Of a stretch of 64,000 nucleotides of DNA, positions 10,858 to 24,946 are shown piece after piece. Source of the DNA: Verpa conica (lineage: Eukaryota; Ascomycota; Pezizomycetes; Pezizales; Morchellaceae). The position numbers and the translations under genes are program-made. The stretch lies in assembly GCA_033030425.1 (NCBI GenBank), contig JAUFSD010000005.1, positions 1,477,001-1,541,000 on the forward strand, given 5' to 3'. Under the pieces are notes generated by a model that made no database searches, was not told where the DNA came from, and saw only the letters and a program-made list of their open reading frames with translations. Positions within the stretch are counted from its first letter, which is position 1, and every line of letters starts with the position of its first letter.

Positions 10858-13121
10858 CGTTTATCGGAGATCGAGATTTAGGGTGTTTTATCCGGTTAAT
10901 GGTGACCTTACCCCCGGAAGTGAACTGTGGATTATGTATGCAGGGCAAGCCAAGAGGCAGGGTGGTTTGTATGTGATGTAATCGAACGTTCTCGTGCAGC
11001 ACATAGGGAAAGAAGGGTAGCGGTTAGAATTACTATGTAGCGAGCTGGCTGGGAACGGATTATTCCCCAGGTTTGTTGTCGTTGTCTATTCGGCACAGCA
11101 TGTGCAGGGACGAGGGGGGAATATGTGTGTTGACGTCGTCACTGTTGCACATACAATGATAACAGCAGTAATTAGTCTTAAGCCGCGGCGGATATAGGGC
11201 AGGGATGATGAGCATGTCAGACAAAACAAGGATGAAGTCTGAGGAGGAGGAGCAGCAGGAGGATGAAATGTCCATCTGTCAGAAGGATTCGTCTCTCTCT
11301 CTCTCTCGCGTGAGTCGAGATCATCACCATGGGGGGTAAGCAGTCAGGCACCAGGACAAGGAGCAGGAACCGAGTGGCAACAGTCCAGACCCACTTTTCC
11401 GCCCCCCCGCTGAAGAAACAATCCTTCCTGATGAATAGTTGTCGGAAATAGCGGCAGGTGCCACTACTGCGGCGGTGCAGTGAACACGAACGTCCGCGGA
11501 TCCAAAGAGAGAAAAACGAAATGCTTCATGCCAGCCGCGGGCATAGCCGTGCTCGAGGTACATTTCGCTACAGCACTGTAATGTAATGTAACACCTGCGA
11601 TCCTCCACATCTCCGATCGCAGGTAGCTGTACCACATACCTCCTCTAAGGTACGTACATGCTCTAGCATAGCACGAACACGAACACTTCACGATAGCACC
11701 AGATAGCGGTAGAAGTAAACAGCTGCCTAAGTATACATACGATAAAAAATCGGATGGTGCTGTCCACCGTCAACCACTGAAACCCCTCCCCCTCCCCTCC
11801 CCCTTTTAGCGCACCAGTACATTACGTGAAAGCGGGAAATTATCGAAAATTCAAATTTCCCACCCACTGCATATCGGAACTAGGACTTAGAGGTATCATC
11901 CTATCGGTGTACCAAGTGGGGGAGGGGTGCGTGGAATGTGCCTTCTGAAGCTGTCGCATGACGCTACGGTTGAATGAGACTGCACTTACTCTAGAGCAGT
12001 AGTATTCACAAGGGGAAGCTCAGTCGGTTCTACAAAGGGCATAAAGTACTCTTACATATTCTGTGCAGCTACTATACAGTACGATACTCTAGAGAGCAGA
12101 GTACAGTAGACATACATCTCAAATCTCGATCTCTCGCACTGCCCGGGGGGAAGAAGACTAAACACTACATGTAGAGTAAGGGCCCATGATTATAGTGACT
12201 TATTGAATAAAGAACCTCGACAAAACAAAAAAAGGGACTCGACAGGTACATACACAAAAACCCGCCCGCATACAAGTAATCCAGGAACACACCAGTGATT
12301 CCTCCCCAATGGAGCCCCTTCCATCCGCAAACCATTAGTTGTTTGTCGTCTCTCCTTCTGCACGCAATTTTCTAACAAGCGAGACAGCCGCGACGCTGAC
12401 GCCGGTTTAGGGGGGAAGAGAAGAGGAAGGGATGGATGGATGTATGTACGTAGGATAGTAGGGTTACAAGCAGCATCCGTAACATCCACATCCACATCCA
12501 CGGCTGCCAGCAGGTCAAGAGAGCACGAATTATCGACTGTGTATGATACAACTCCCGGGGTGTCTATGCCGAGGAAATACCACACTAAGTCGGATGATTG
12601 GAGTCACACTCGAAATGAAACGGAACTGTTCGTACGTTTCTTATCTTTCGGGACACATGGATATCTGCGTGGTGCTTTGTTTGCGCTCACTGCACTTACT
12701 CTTGCTACACAAAGATGACGGAGAAAGACTGAAGAAAGTTCCTTGCTTGCTATCGAGACTTCTATTATTCCCTCAATTCGCAACGAACAAAAAAGGGGCC
12801 AAAAATATAAAGAACATCGCTAAATTCGAGAAAACAAGAGAAACTGAGTAAACGAAACCCAACCCCGTCCCCAGTACCGTTAAAGAAATCTTAACAAAAA
12901 GAAAAAATCCATAAATTTACAGAAAAAGTATGAAATTCCTGGAGTGCCAGGAATTTTTCTAGAAACCTTTTGCCCGCAATTAAAGTGCCTCTATAGTCAC
13001 CGGTTTAGGCGATTTCGAGGTGACAAACAAAGCTAAAGGATCATCGAATAAAGAGAAGAGAAGGGTATATGTGCCGAAGAAATCGAGTCCGAAATAGAAA
13101 AGGATAGGGCCTTGTCGAGCT
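10858..13121. other. intergenic region, no gene supported
   Basis: About 2.3 kb between the NTH1 start and the 3' end of the ubiquitin–AN1 gene, both on minus. It must include the NTH1 promoter. A short CT microsatellite lies near 11292–11308 and a C-rich tract near 11785–11810. Open frames of up to 131 codons occur but show no domain or splicing logic. Confidence 0.5.
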
Positions 13122-13972
<851 letters not shown>

Positions 13973-14178
13973 AGTGATGGATGTAGTTTAGGTGTAAGCT
14001 CTAAAGGTAGAGTTCAAATTGCTATAGGGAGAGGAAGAGGGTATGTATTGATGGTTTGGTGGAGAGGTAGCGGGATAGAATAGTAGGTGATAACCTGAGA
14101 TGAGGACGACGATAGAATAGATGGAACAAGAGACGATGTGAGCGGGGAGAAGAAGCGCAGAGGGAGGGCGGAGGATCG

Positions 14179-14190
14179 TTATATATATAG
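14179..14190 (-). promoter_or_regulatory. possible TATA element of ubiquitin–AN1 gene
   Basis: A run of alternating T and A (ttatatatatag) lies about 207–218 bp upstream of the ATG at 13972 and is flanked by GC-richer sequence. Position and composition suit a strong TATA-type promoter, as expected for a ubiquitin gene, but no transcription start is visible. Confidence 0.3.
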
Positions 14191-16495
14191 CGGCCAAGCC
14201 CGCCAGGGATAGATGTGCTGGAAGGAACGAAACAGAGCTATGCTGCACCGCTGAGCATGTGGTGGCGCCGCACGAATAACGGAGCAGGTGGTGGACCAGA
14301 CTCATCCAGATTGGGGGCGGTGGGAGCCACTTGGGTCGTCGGCATCGTATGTAAGGTGGAGCTGTGGCCGCCATAGTTTTTTTTGCTGGTGGTCACTTGT
14401 GGTGGACTACATTGTGGTGTCGTAAGCAACAACAGCCGTAGAACGCGGCGGATCTGTTGTCTCTCTATTGGGGAAGGGAAAAATCAAGCCCTCATGATTC
14501 ACTCAACAGGACTGGGAATAACAAACCAAACCTATCTTAGCAAATACCCAGTAGATTAAAACCAACTAAGCCGGACAGAGCCCCCCTCTCGCGATAGTGG
14601 TTAACGGCGGTTTGTCCTGAACAACCTGTGATTCCTAGCTGCTGCCTGCTGTACCTGTGCTGGCTTCCATACCTCCTATCCCCGTTAGAATCCGGGCCAA
14701 ACAGCTCCCGGTAATCGGTTTCCTTGTGCCCACAGTAGCCATGTAATCGCATGTTCGAGACTTGCTTATTTGGCGGTTAACAAAACAGATGGCCTGCTAT
14801 GCTATGCTATTCAGAGATGCAACAGCCATAGGGCCCATCTATAGCTATCTACATAACCTAGCTCTTCTCTGGAGCATTCCCGAAACTTCGATGTTCCAGG
14901 TCCTGGTTGGAACCACGACAGCACCAGCGATGGATGGAAAGACAGAACCCTTGCTTCTCCTGCCCAAAAGGAACATATGCGATAAAATACCAGTGCTTCT
15001 GCTGCTGTAGAGTACCGGTAGTTAGGGTCGGTAGAGTAGGTGCTATTCTCTGTCCCCGATATGCACGGAGATTCTTTGCGGGGAAATTCCGAAAGAAAAC
15101 GGGCTAACAAAGAGAAAACGTGACCCTTGCTGAGTTGGAATTTTCCGTGCGACGACGGCGGCCTACATATGTAGAGTAACAAGAAGTACATGTACATGGG
15201 AGCCTCCTCTCTCTGGACGTCATTTTTTTTCTTTTCCCATAGACCCTCCTCCCTTTCTCGACCTATACACCCTGCGCTTTTCTTCTCCCAGGCACTGGCC
15301 TTCCATGGCAAGTTTACTTATTTGTCCTGCGTGATGCAGGCAAAATGAGGAGGGTGAAAAAGGAAAGAAAGCAAAATACAGAACCTGGGAGGAGAAGGAA
15401 AGAGGGGAGAAATACATGCATGTGAGGGAAATAAGTCGACATTCAAACACTACGCCCGCCCAAAACGACGGTTTTTACTTTTGAATAGTAAAAGTTCTTT
15501 TCTCCTATTGTCGGTCAGTCAGCGCACCACCAACAACAGAACTCGCAAGCAAAGAAGGAGCTAGCAAACAGGCAACCGCTTCCACAATTAAAAAAAGATG
15601 ATCCAGCGCCCCTCCCGAGTCGCACTCAGAACGGAAACTCGAACAGCAGTACAACAAAATCTCAAATGATATTTTTTTCCTTTGAAATACGACTGGCCGC
15701 CACGCGTATATTTCTCACCACGCCATTCATTCTTCAACGGGTACCCGAGCCTACATGACATTTGATCAGAGCGGAAGGATGCTTTCGCCACAACGGCTTA
15801 TAAGTAGAAGAGAGACAACAGAGAAAACCTTTTTTATGCCAGCAAACTTGACACATACCTTTTCAATATCCGTCGCCCCCTAAATGCTCGCGGTTGTCAA
15901 GCGTTTCTGGAATATGGTAACGGGGAGAATGGCATGCCTATCTTACCACTTACCAGCTCACATTGTGAGCTTATTGGTTTTTTAGTCAGATCTAGCAACT
16001 GTGTTTCTTTAGCCCTTAATTTAACGAAACCCAATTTATAGCTAAAGTTTTATTGTCTTAGAGGGCTTGATCTCACCCTGTGGCCGCATTGCGTCCATCA
16101 GTGGGCGACATGGCGCCCCCCGCTACCGTATTCCGGTAACGCTTGACGAGTATGCCAAAGACACAGTGTTTAAGACAGACACGATCATCCACCACAGAGC
16201 TAAGCCCTTCCTGTCGCCCACCCTAGACTAGTAGGGTAGCCTTTGAATCGTGGGCGCCTCAACGGTGGGTAAAATCAGGGGAGAAATCAAGAATAGGGCA
16301 TTATTTTTGCGCGGCAGCGCGCGCATCTGGGGGTAGGCTAAGCAAGGTCCATAGAAACCAAGCATTCGACTTCTCCCCCTAGGAAGAAGATAACTGATAT
16401 TAGACTGAGGAGAGCACATACTTAAAGAGTATGGAACGTATGGGGGCAGATATGCTTTACCAAGGATTGAATTAAAACTAAAAGGAAGGCTTTAT

Positions 16496-16649
16496 AGGGC
16501 TAGGGTTAACTATGCGAGAGTCAAGCCTACTTGTATATACTTGAGCTTCATGCACTTCTAAACTCTTGTAGCTTAAGTATATACAAGTCCCTGGCGAATT
16601 TCCACAAGTATACCTAGAAAAAGACAGAGAACATTTTAACCCTAGCCCT
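16496..16649. repeat. 154-bp MITE-like element with nested inverted repeats
   Basis: Perfect 14-bp terminal inverted repeats (agggctagggttaa at 16496–16509, ttaaccctagccct at 16636–16649). A second inverted pair lies inside (acttgtatatacttgagct at 16529–16547, agcttaagtatatacaagt at 16570–16588; one difference). The ends contain the telomere-like core ctagggttaa. No open frame. A clean target-site duplication was not found. Confidence 0.75.
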
Positions 16650-18594
16650 GATTATAAACCTAACCCTGGCACCTAGGAACTACATCCAATACCACTCCGT
16701 TGCAATTATACAGAGCTCTGGTGCGAGATAATTCCACTTTAAATCTGAACCGGAGAAAGAAATTGTTTTTTTTTCTTTGGTATTAACCCTAAGGGCCAAA
16801 GGGGCTACCGGTTATCCCCCGGGGACACGGTATATCGATTTTTTACCCACAAGGCATCCTGCTTCATATATATAGTCATATGATTACTCGATTACTCATT
16901 TATATTTAGCATTGTAGTTTTGTAGGCTAAGATCGCAGGATTTACCCCTTGCGTTGAAAAGCTAGCTCATACTCATAGCCAACCAATGGCTCCTTGGGCA
17001 GAATACTGATATGTGCGGGGGAGAGTTAGTCCTTAATTGGCACAGGGAAATGTTGCCCGAGCCGCTACAAGTACGAGGATCCTGAGATTGACACTCGATC
17101 TACAGCTCAAAATACGTTTTACCCGAAACTTATGAGTGGCTCAGAGAAGTTGTATGAGGTCTTTCATAAGGGTAACGAATTGATGTCAATGATTACCAGC
17201 GCGTTATATGGTCGGGAACTACAATTCCAGCTGGGTTCTATGTTGATGATGCGCCGAAAAAAGAACTCGTGACCCATAGAAAAAAAACTATCCTATAATA
17301 ATATACTGTAGGCACGGTGGTATTATTATAGGGAAATTGTGTTGTATAATTTTTTGTATGGGGGGTAATTCTGGCCACAAACATAAGCGTACTACTGGCA
17401 GTCTGTATTTTTGTATCTCTGTACGAGGAGGCCGTTCAACCAGCCAAAGATGCTGCGGATTTTCGCCTTAGACTCATGTAATTACTGGCTAGAACTCTGA
17501 GAAAGGGCTCATACCGGTGGCAGAAATTTCGGAGCTTATTATAGTAGATATGCTGATGGAGGAAGCTCGCCGCAAGGAGTGTATATGAGAGATTGATCTG
17601 CGATCTCAAGTACATGTATATATATATAGTAGATACTATATAAATCGTTCGGCCATCACAGTTATTATTCCCACTACGGAGTATACACTTGAAGCTTCTC
17701 GTGAAAAGAGGCGTACCATCATGCAGTCAATTAGCACTTCCCAGACATGTGCTAGAGTCTCTTTAGGTTCCTTGCTCTAGTAGAAGTTATCGCTCTAGTT
17801 AAATGTGATTATACCATCTTTGGTACGCTCTGCTTTGTGCCATAGTAGTTTAGTGACTTGGAGGATTATCTTTAGTTTTCTAGGTTTCCGTGTAACTATC
17901 ACATTGTATATATTGGAGTCCCCCCTCAGAGGGCTTCACCCTTTGAGAAACCTCTTATTCACTATGGTGTAAGTTACTACTAGTGGATGATAAGGGAGTT
18001 GAAGGGTATCAGGTTAACTGGGCCACGTTTGATACCTACGGTCGCGTCCCTCTACCTCCCATGTACCAAAGCCCACGTTCGTACTTCTACGTGTTCCCTA
18101 GAGACTTAGAGTCCCTAGAGTCATAGAATTCTAAATTTCCCACTAGAGAAAAAGCGTATCTCGTGAATCTCTCTCGCCTCCAAACCTCCTGCCACAGAAC
18201 CTTTGAGGACCATTGGTGAAGAGGAAGGGGCTATAGGTGAAGACGAGGTCTTGGTCAAAGCTACATGTAAATTTACTGGCACTTGGCAAAATAAAAAACG
18301 GGCTCCCAAAGTAGCTATATCGGCCGCTTTGACACTTAATTCCTCTTGATGCACCCTATAGTATAGAAACGCCCACCCTCATGATCGTCACGCGGCGGAC
18401 AACTCGCCAAAAGCAATATAAAAAATAAAAAAACGTCGAATTTGGAATTTACCAACGGCCTAGAGTTCGGACTAGTTGGTATCCATAGTAGCAAATCACA
18501 CCATATATGTTTCTAAGTGCTTGGAAAAAAAAATTTCTTTGGAGTAATTACCTGCACCCCACTTCTTGCACATATTTTTTTCGCCTAAAACACC

Positions 18595-18657
18595 TAGCCG
18601 GAGGTGCGATTCGAACCAGGTACTGTGTTGACGATCTTCCCGTAACGGATGAGCGGC
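18595..18657 (-). repeat. tRNA-like / SINE-head relic (weak)
   Basis: On the minus strand the segment contains an exact pol III B-box (GGTTCGAATC, 18617–18608) and short complementary ends AGCCG/CGGCT. T-stem pairing around the B-box is poor and the length is too short for a functional tRNA, so it is at most a decayed tRNA or the head of a tRNA-derived SINE. Confidence 0.25.
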
Positions 18658-19127
18658 TGTACCGGTATCACATTTTTTGTTATTGTTTTTTTGATAGAAC
18701 TCGGTTATAGATACCTTTGCATACGAGCTGTTGTTTTGCCAAGGGTGGTAGACATGTGTCGATCTTAAGATCGATTGCAGCTGTCAATCAATGCTTACCC
18801 AGAGACGATTTAGCACGCAATCATTTCAGCCTTTGTTAGAAATGTCCCCAATAATACATCCGCTTTTTAACATACTGGTAACGGGTTGTCGGGGGTTTTG
18901 GACTCCGGTCGCTGCGGGGAACCTGGGCCTTAATGCAAGTGTTTCGAAACGATAGAAATACACTAGTAACAAGGTGATATCTAAATTTAACTGACCGGCG
19001 AGGGAAATTGCGTGGATGGTAACGGGTAAGGGTCGTAGCTAATCTGCATAGGGGGTTTGGGGGAAGAAATGCTATATTTGGTTTGTGGCGAGTGATTGGA
19101 TGTGACTCAGTATCGCGCAACACCGAT

Positions 19128-19148
19128 GAATGAATGAATTAATCATAA
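19128..19148 (-). repeat. copy of short retroposed tail family
   Basis: Read on minus, this is ttatgattaattcattcatt plus a final C, the same 3' segment found in the flanked insertions at 42411–42463 and 46735–46763. Here I could not find a duplication of the target. Confidence 0.5.
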
Positions 19149-20841
19149 CACAATGGTCAATGGTGCTTAATTGATTTAACGAATATATGTATTTTGATTT
19201 ACGGATAGGGGACTATGTAGATTACAGATGGTTGCTTGCCTCTCTCCCTTCACAATATCATAGGTGAGTGTTGTCTAACAGCGCGAAGGATAGCAGGCAC
19301 CTATAGGAGCTGCCTGGCATTGGGAATAAGTCAAGGCTTCGAAGAGTGTTTGTATGGAACAATTAGAAATACATATATATTGAAAGAAGTGCGAAATATG
19401 TCGAAGAGATCTATGGAATGTATCTCGGAATAGGGTTGGCTGGACCTTTGATATTAGCACGCCCACCACCACCACCAATAACCAGAATCTTCTTGGGGCT
19501 GGGGTGCGAGTTCATAGCAAGATGGCAATCATCTCCTGGTAGCTGTCTCCCATAAAACCAAACAGTTAATTTTGTGAACTCCCGCGCCCGGAATCCCCAA
19601 ACCTACGCAAATTCATCACACTCAGTATATCGGATAACGTTATATAATTATCCAGAACAAGAATATTTCCATAGTCACTGCTCTCAAAAACAAAGACCTA
19701 GAAGGAGGTTAGTCTGCGTAGAATCTTTTTTGTTTCTAGGGGAAAATAAATATCCTGGTACTTGGACTTCTCGTGGTGTAAGATCTTGTTGACCTTCAAC
19801 GTCGTCGCTTGACTATGCAGGCCACATGTCCGAGATCTCGCGAAACCAGCCATCTGTAAATTACTATACTACATGTACATATATATCTATATATTAAATA
19901 CATACAATCCTTAAAAATTGTGCTAGTTTTTAATCCAAACTCCCACTAGCTTACCTTCTAAGGATATGTATTACATGTATATGTTCTGGCCCGTTGGGGG
20001 GACGTCCCCTCAATAAGTAAATAGTACATGGAGGTTTGAGAGCATGTAATTTCAGCATAAAAAACGGGCTACTATCTTTATATTATACCGGGAATCAAAT
20101 TTATACTGAGCAGTAAACTTGGAGATTGAATCTTTTTATACAAATCAAGCACCAACTATGGATTTTATATAGAAATTTCCCTAGTATTAGATAAGAGAGT
20201 GCTTCTGATTGGTTTTGTTCTCTTGTGAGAGATCTCAGGCCCTCAAATAAGCAAATGAGCTCCGTGATATATTAGGTATTATATTCTCTAATGCAGACTT
20301 GGTTTGTGTACTTTGAAGTGAGATTCTTCCAAGAATCTTCTTTCAGACCGTACTATAGCGCTATATATCAGGTTATCAACAATATATATTCAACTACATG
20401 ACATCTGTCACATAAATCAACCTAATACTCACGTACCTGGTCCGGTTCAACCCGGATATTTCTCCAATAGTACTAAAGCTATACCTAAAGTCGTACTAAA
20501 CTGCTAGTAATATTTGACTAGTACTAACCATCATCTAGAGGCTTGCGTGATGTCCTCTTTCCTTCCTCTATTATCATATTACTTGAGAAGCATATCAGTT
20601 CCATCTGCAGGTACTCATCATCGCTTCAAATCATGGAGAAGTCAGTCGACTCGACCCCAGTCTCAGATTTGGAGGGTGCTATTGGTATAATACCCATGAT
20701 AAAAACGGATAGCCATTTTCACCATCGGACACAACCGCTTGTATGAAACTTCTTCCCATTCTCTGTTATATTTTTATTTTACCGAAGCTAGACACAAGTT
20801 TACCTTAAGATAAATAGCTTCCACCTGCTTCCACATTCGCT

Positions 20842-23800
20842 ATGGACACCCATCAACGCCAGCACGAACATTTAGGCAATATTCCCCAAGTCATAACACT
20901 CAATGAAGGAATATCTCAGAGTCCTTCTTTCCTCGAGAGAGAGAGTGAGACGCGGATTTTGTTTTTAGAAGCAGAAACCCATGCCTCGACAAGATCCCAA
21001 CCGCAGGTGTATGTCACTACTTCTGAGGTACCTTCGAGTGGTTCATATCTTGCTTCTGTAGAATATTCTCCGGGGAGAGCGGTGTTGGTGGAAGAGCAAC
21101 CTATCAGTAGGACACACTCGATTGCAAAGAGGTCGGTATCACTTCTCAAGAAAATTGCGCACTCAACCTATTCTACGCCACCCCTGCTACCTCCATCAAC
21201 TGTTTCTTTGTTGTGCGAGGGGTCTTGTGCAGCAAGGTCATACCCTCCGACAAGTTTGGCTGGGTTCGATAGCTATGGTAAGTGACGTAACTTCTATTAT
21301 GTGCGTCATCAAATCTGACTCGTTCACTTCTGCTAGAGCTTGGCAAAGGCATCCTAATACCGACTGTCGTCCTTCTCTTGCCAATTTCTCTCCCAACTCA
21401 CAACACCACACCTCCAAGAACTATAGCCATCTCTATTAAAAGAATGGATACTGGCGCTAAAGGCTCGGTTTCTAAAGGCTCTCTCTCGAAATTCTTCAAG
21501 AGATCAGCCTCTTTAGGTTCTAGCACTAGTGATTTACAGCCAGAATCGGCAAGCAATGGGTCCAAATCATTAATGTCAATTTTTGCGAAGGATTTAGCTA
21601 CTGGTCGTCGTAAAATATCTTCTTCCCGAAGCATTGAATTGAGTTCTTCAGCTCCTCCTTCTCCTACAACCCCCACTATACCCACTACCCCTTCTTCTAC
21701 CAGCAGACCAGATACAATCCCCGAAGATATCCTAGAGCCAACTATAAGCGTTTGGGAAGAGGATACCGAAGATGAAGAGGAACGAAATAGCTTTCGTACA
21801 AGGTATGATTGTTTCCTACTAGATCTTGTGTTGATTACATAGACTGGGATGAGCGGAGGGAGAGAGCTACTTGAGCATAGGCTGATATTTATTTAGGATG
21901 CGTACAAAAATTACGAATGGCTTCAAGTACAAAGGAAAAGTGCTGTCTATTGGTTCAGAAGATCTTGAACTTGAGGGAGATAAGGAATTAGAGCTCCCAG
22001 CCATGCAACAAGCCGAACTTACAAAAGAGCTGAATCATATCCCAGACAGTAAAATCCCAGCTAAAGGTAGCTCAAATCCATCTCATAATCTTCATCGGCG
22101 TTTTTATTCGTTATTTTGGTCATATACTAACTTATTTCTAGTCTTTGGAAGGAAAATATCCTACGAGACTATTGAGCAGCAACCTACTGAGCTTACTAGA
22201 ACATTCACCCATTTCCCAAAAGTCGACTACTATATACCACCAACCGGGAACGAGGTCCTTCATATTCGTGACGGCGGTTATGAGTACCTCACCTTGGAAA
22301 AAATAAATGGGGTAACCTGCATCACTGCTGGAACTCTTGAGTGTCTTGCTGCCGAGTTGGCTTATCCACTCTTCGCACCCCATGGTGAGCCGTCAAATTA
22401 CTTAGCTAGAGGTAAATGTGCTAATGATGTATGTAGATTATTCTAAACTTTTTGAGAACATGATTTTCTGTGGATCAATGCTTGTAGGAAACGTCACAAT
22501 GTTGGAAACACTGTTTCGCCAACTTAAAAATACCGCTGGAAAACTAGCCCAACAAATGAAGTGAGTGACTTTGGGCTAAGCGATAATTTTTTGCATACTA
22601 ACTCTGTATCATATTTAGAATTATCCATTTTGTTATGCACTGGATCCAAGAGAAGCCAGAAGATTTCAGTTGGTGCACAGATATTTTGGAGCTCCGATTC
22701 CAAATATTTCGCTATCTACTTGATATTTTCCGACAGACTGGATTGGCCCAAAGCTTGACTCATATATCAATCCGGCATCATAAGCTCGAGGTAGCTTATA
22801 AAATCTTCGCAAAAACTCAAAAAGAGGGTTGGGTTAGTTTTAATGATATTATAATCTCGTATGCTAGGCCTACAAAATGCGACCTTATATCAACTGGCCT
22901 CTCGGAGATTATTATAGAGGATTTAACCAACTACATGGCCGTAATCGTGAGTAAAATCTCCTGGGTTTGGGACTAAGCTTGCTGACAAAAGCAGGACCTG
23001 ATTCTCTTCCGTGATGGCTCAGAGATGAGTACCTTAGATGAATACTGGAAGGAGAAGGTTTACTTAGAAACTCCTCGCCAATACCTAGTAAATGACTACT
23101 TTTCTGAGAGACGTGTGCCTATTTGGTGGCCAGTGGAGAGAGTGGAGAGGATTATAGAGAGGATAAGAATGGTATTTGATATTATATTGGTCCTCTTTCA
23201 TCTATTGTTAACCATTCATTTAGATTAAACACTGGGTAGCGCTAGAGATCTTACAACTTGACACCCTTGCATCTAGGACTCAGATGATTAAAGTTTTTAT
23301 CTCTGTGGCAGGGAATTTGTTGCAAATGTCAGATTTTCATGGGGCTTTTTGCATTACGCAAGGGCTAGAGTGTCCTCTGGTCCGCCAACTCAAAAGGAGC
23401 TGGGAGGTATGTCTAAAAGAGATAAGTTCCTCCTGAAAGAAGGCTTACGAAAGTAAACCAGGATATTGGCTATCTCCACTTGCGTCTATTTAAGCAATTA
23501 AGAGAATTCATAAACGATAAATCCGTTTACGATAGACACTTGAAAAAACACAGTGATGATCCAGTGACCCCTTATTATAGTAGGTTCAATCTACTAATCC
23601 TTAAGGGAGATTATGGGCTAATAGTTATTTACTTACAGTCTATTTTCTTGACGAGGTTACAGCACTTCATAACGAGAAAGACCACTCTGGACGCGTTAAG
23701 TCGACTGGAACTACTAAAATGCACCGAGATGCTTTGTTAAGTGAATTCGGGGCATGGGATACTACTGGGGGGAAAGCCCCTAGACCTATCTCAGGAGATG

Positions 23801-24168
23801 GTATTTCGCAGATGGCAACTTCAATGGATCTTCAAAAGTATCGTAAACTCCTTTCGACCGTAAAAGGCTACCAGGAACGCGCAAGACCTGACTACCAACA
23901 TTCTGGAGAAATTACAAGAGCATGTTTTGCCCTAAGACTCCATCTTGTCGGCATAAATACATTTAGTACCTTGACAAAAATGGAGAATTTAACGCCCCCC
24001 GAATATAGAGGGAGACTAAATGAAATGTCCCACCTTGTTGAAACTAGGATTCTCGAGGCATGGTCATTGCAGCCTGAGACTGATATCCCCGTAGCTTTCC
24101 GTGATGAAGATATTCTCAGATGCACTGTATTACAGGGACTGCATACGGCGCTGGGTCTTGAGGTCTAA
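20842..24168 (+). CDS. divergent RasGEF (CDC25-homology) domain protein
   Basis: Ten exons: 20842–21277, 21337–21802, 21897–22066, 22142–22411, 22488–22560, 22619–22946, 22995–23171, 23224–23406, 23462–23579, 23639–24168; 916 residues. Residues 1–355 are Ser/Thr/Pro-rich and probably disordered, with an acidic patch (WEEDTEDEEE). From about 358 an N-terminal RasGEF_N-like part follows (AGTLECLAAELAYPLF, HWIQEKPEDFSW, ILELRFQIFRYLLDIF). The catalytic RasGEF-like part is about 580–850: HWVALEILQLDTLASRTQMI, KVFISVAGNLLQMSDFHGAF, CITQGLECPLVRQLKRSWE, PVTPYYIYFLDEVTALHNE. Such proteins load GTP on Ras-type GTPases. The pattern of the family is clear but several usually conserved positions differ, so activity is uncertain; it may be a fast-evolving paralogue. 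A possible further 5' exon around 20632 cannot be excluded. Its 3' end lies 778 bp from the gamma-tubulin start on the same strand. Confidence 0.82.
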
Positions 24169-24946
24169 ATTTAGAAGTTAGCTGATTTATTTGGAAGTAT
24201 ATTCACAGACTTCTACTATATATAATCTCTAGGTTCTTACTTTTGCTAAGTTCTTTCACCTCTCCACGAAGCTTTACCTAAATTGATGCCGGAAAATCAC
24301 TCCTTCGCATTAAATACCCTACATGTACCCCCTTTATGTTACTATTTTCCTGTAATATATGTATCAACGTTTTGTAGTGCTCTTTACGCGTTGTCTTTAG
24401 TCATACAGGTTCTTTTTTTCAATCTAGTATACCCAAATAATTAGATTATTTTCTATGACATATAGTTGTATGGGTAGAGTATGGCTTTCTCTCTAAAGGT
24501 TCTTAGAATTTATTGAGGCAGTAAAGTTGATTTAATCATAGTCCTTACGAACTCTCTAACGCTCATCACAGGTGGAATTGATGAAATACTCATAGAACTA
24601 ACCCTAGCGATTATATAATTCTCAAGGGGAATAATATAACTAATCACGATGTGTTTAAGAATTATAACCCTCAGGCACTCAAATGATACAAGTCAAGGCC
24701 AGAAACGGTAATTTAGCCTTTAAAATCATGATAATAGTGGCAGTATAGGTATTATTGGTTACATGGCAGGTGGCGCACGTAGTCTTGGCAAGCGACGTTA
24801 ATTTAGAGTTGTCTTGGCATAACTGGCGCGTAGGCGTGTGTAGCACAGACACGAACCCCTCGCTGAACCTCTTATCAACAACCATCACCTCCATAACAGC
24901 TCTCTAGCTACGCCTGAATATCCTCCTATCAGTCTTCTTCATCATC
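24169..24946. other. intergenic, gamma-tubulin promoter region
   Basis: AT-rich spacer between two plus-strand genes. No gene or obvious element; the 3' UTR of the RasGEF gene and the gamma-tubulin promoter must be here. Confidence 0.5.

Larger units (their letters stand above)
13973..20841. other. long gene-free, repeat-bearing region
   Basis: Nearly 7 kb with no supported gene. The first about 500 bp should be the promoter and 5' UTR of the ubiquitin–AN1 gene. The rest is AT-leaning with poly-A/T and C tracts, a terminal-inverted-repeat element (16496–16649), a tRNA-like promoter relic (about 18595–18657) and one copy of a short retroposed tail family (19128–19148). Open frames up to 166 codons (for example 14811–15311 minus) look like chance frames. 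Confidence 0.55.

Noticed and set aside
13988..14374. 128-codon frame just upstream of the ubiquitin–AN1 gene
   Set aside because: Lies in the promoter/5' UTR, shows no domain, and covers the TATA-like run.
14811..15311. 166-codon minus-strand open frame
   Set aside because: Low-complexity composition, no domain, overlapped by frames on the other strand; a chance frame in the gene desert.
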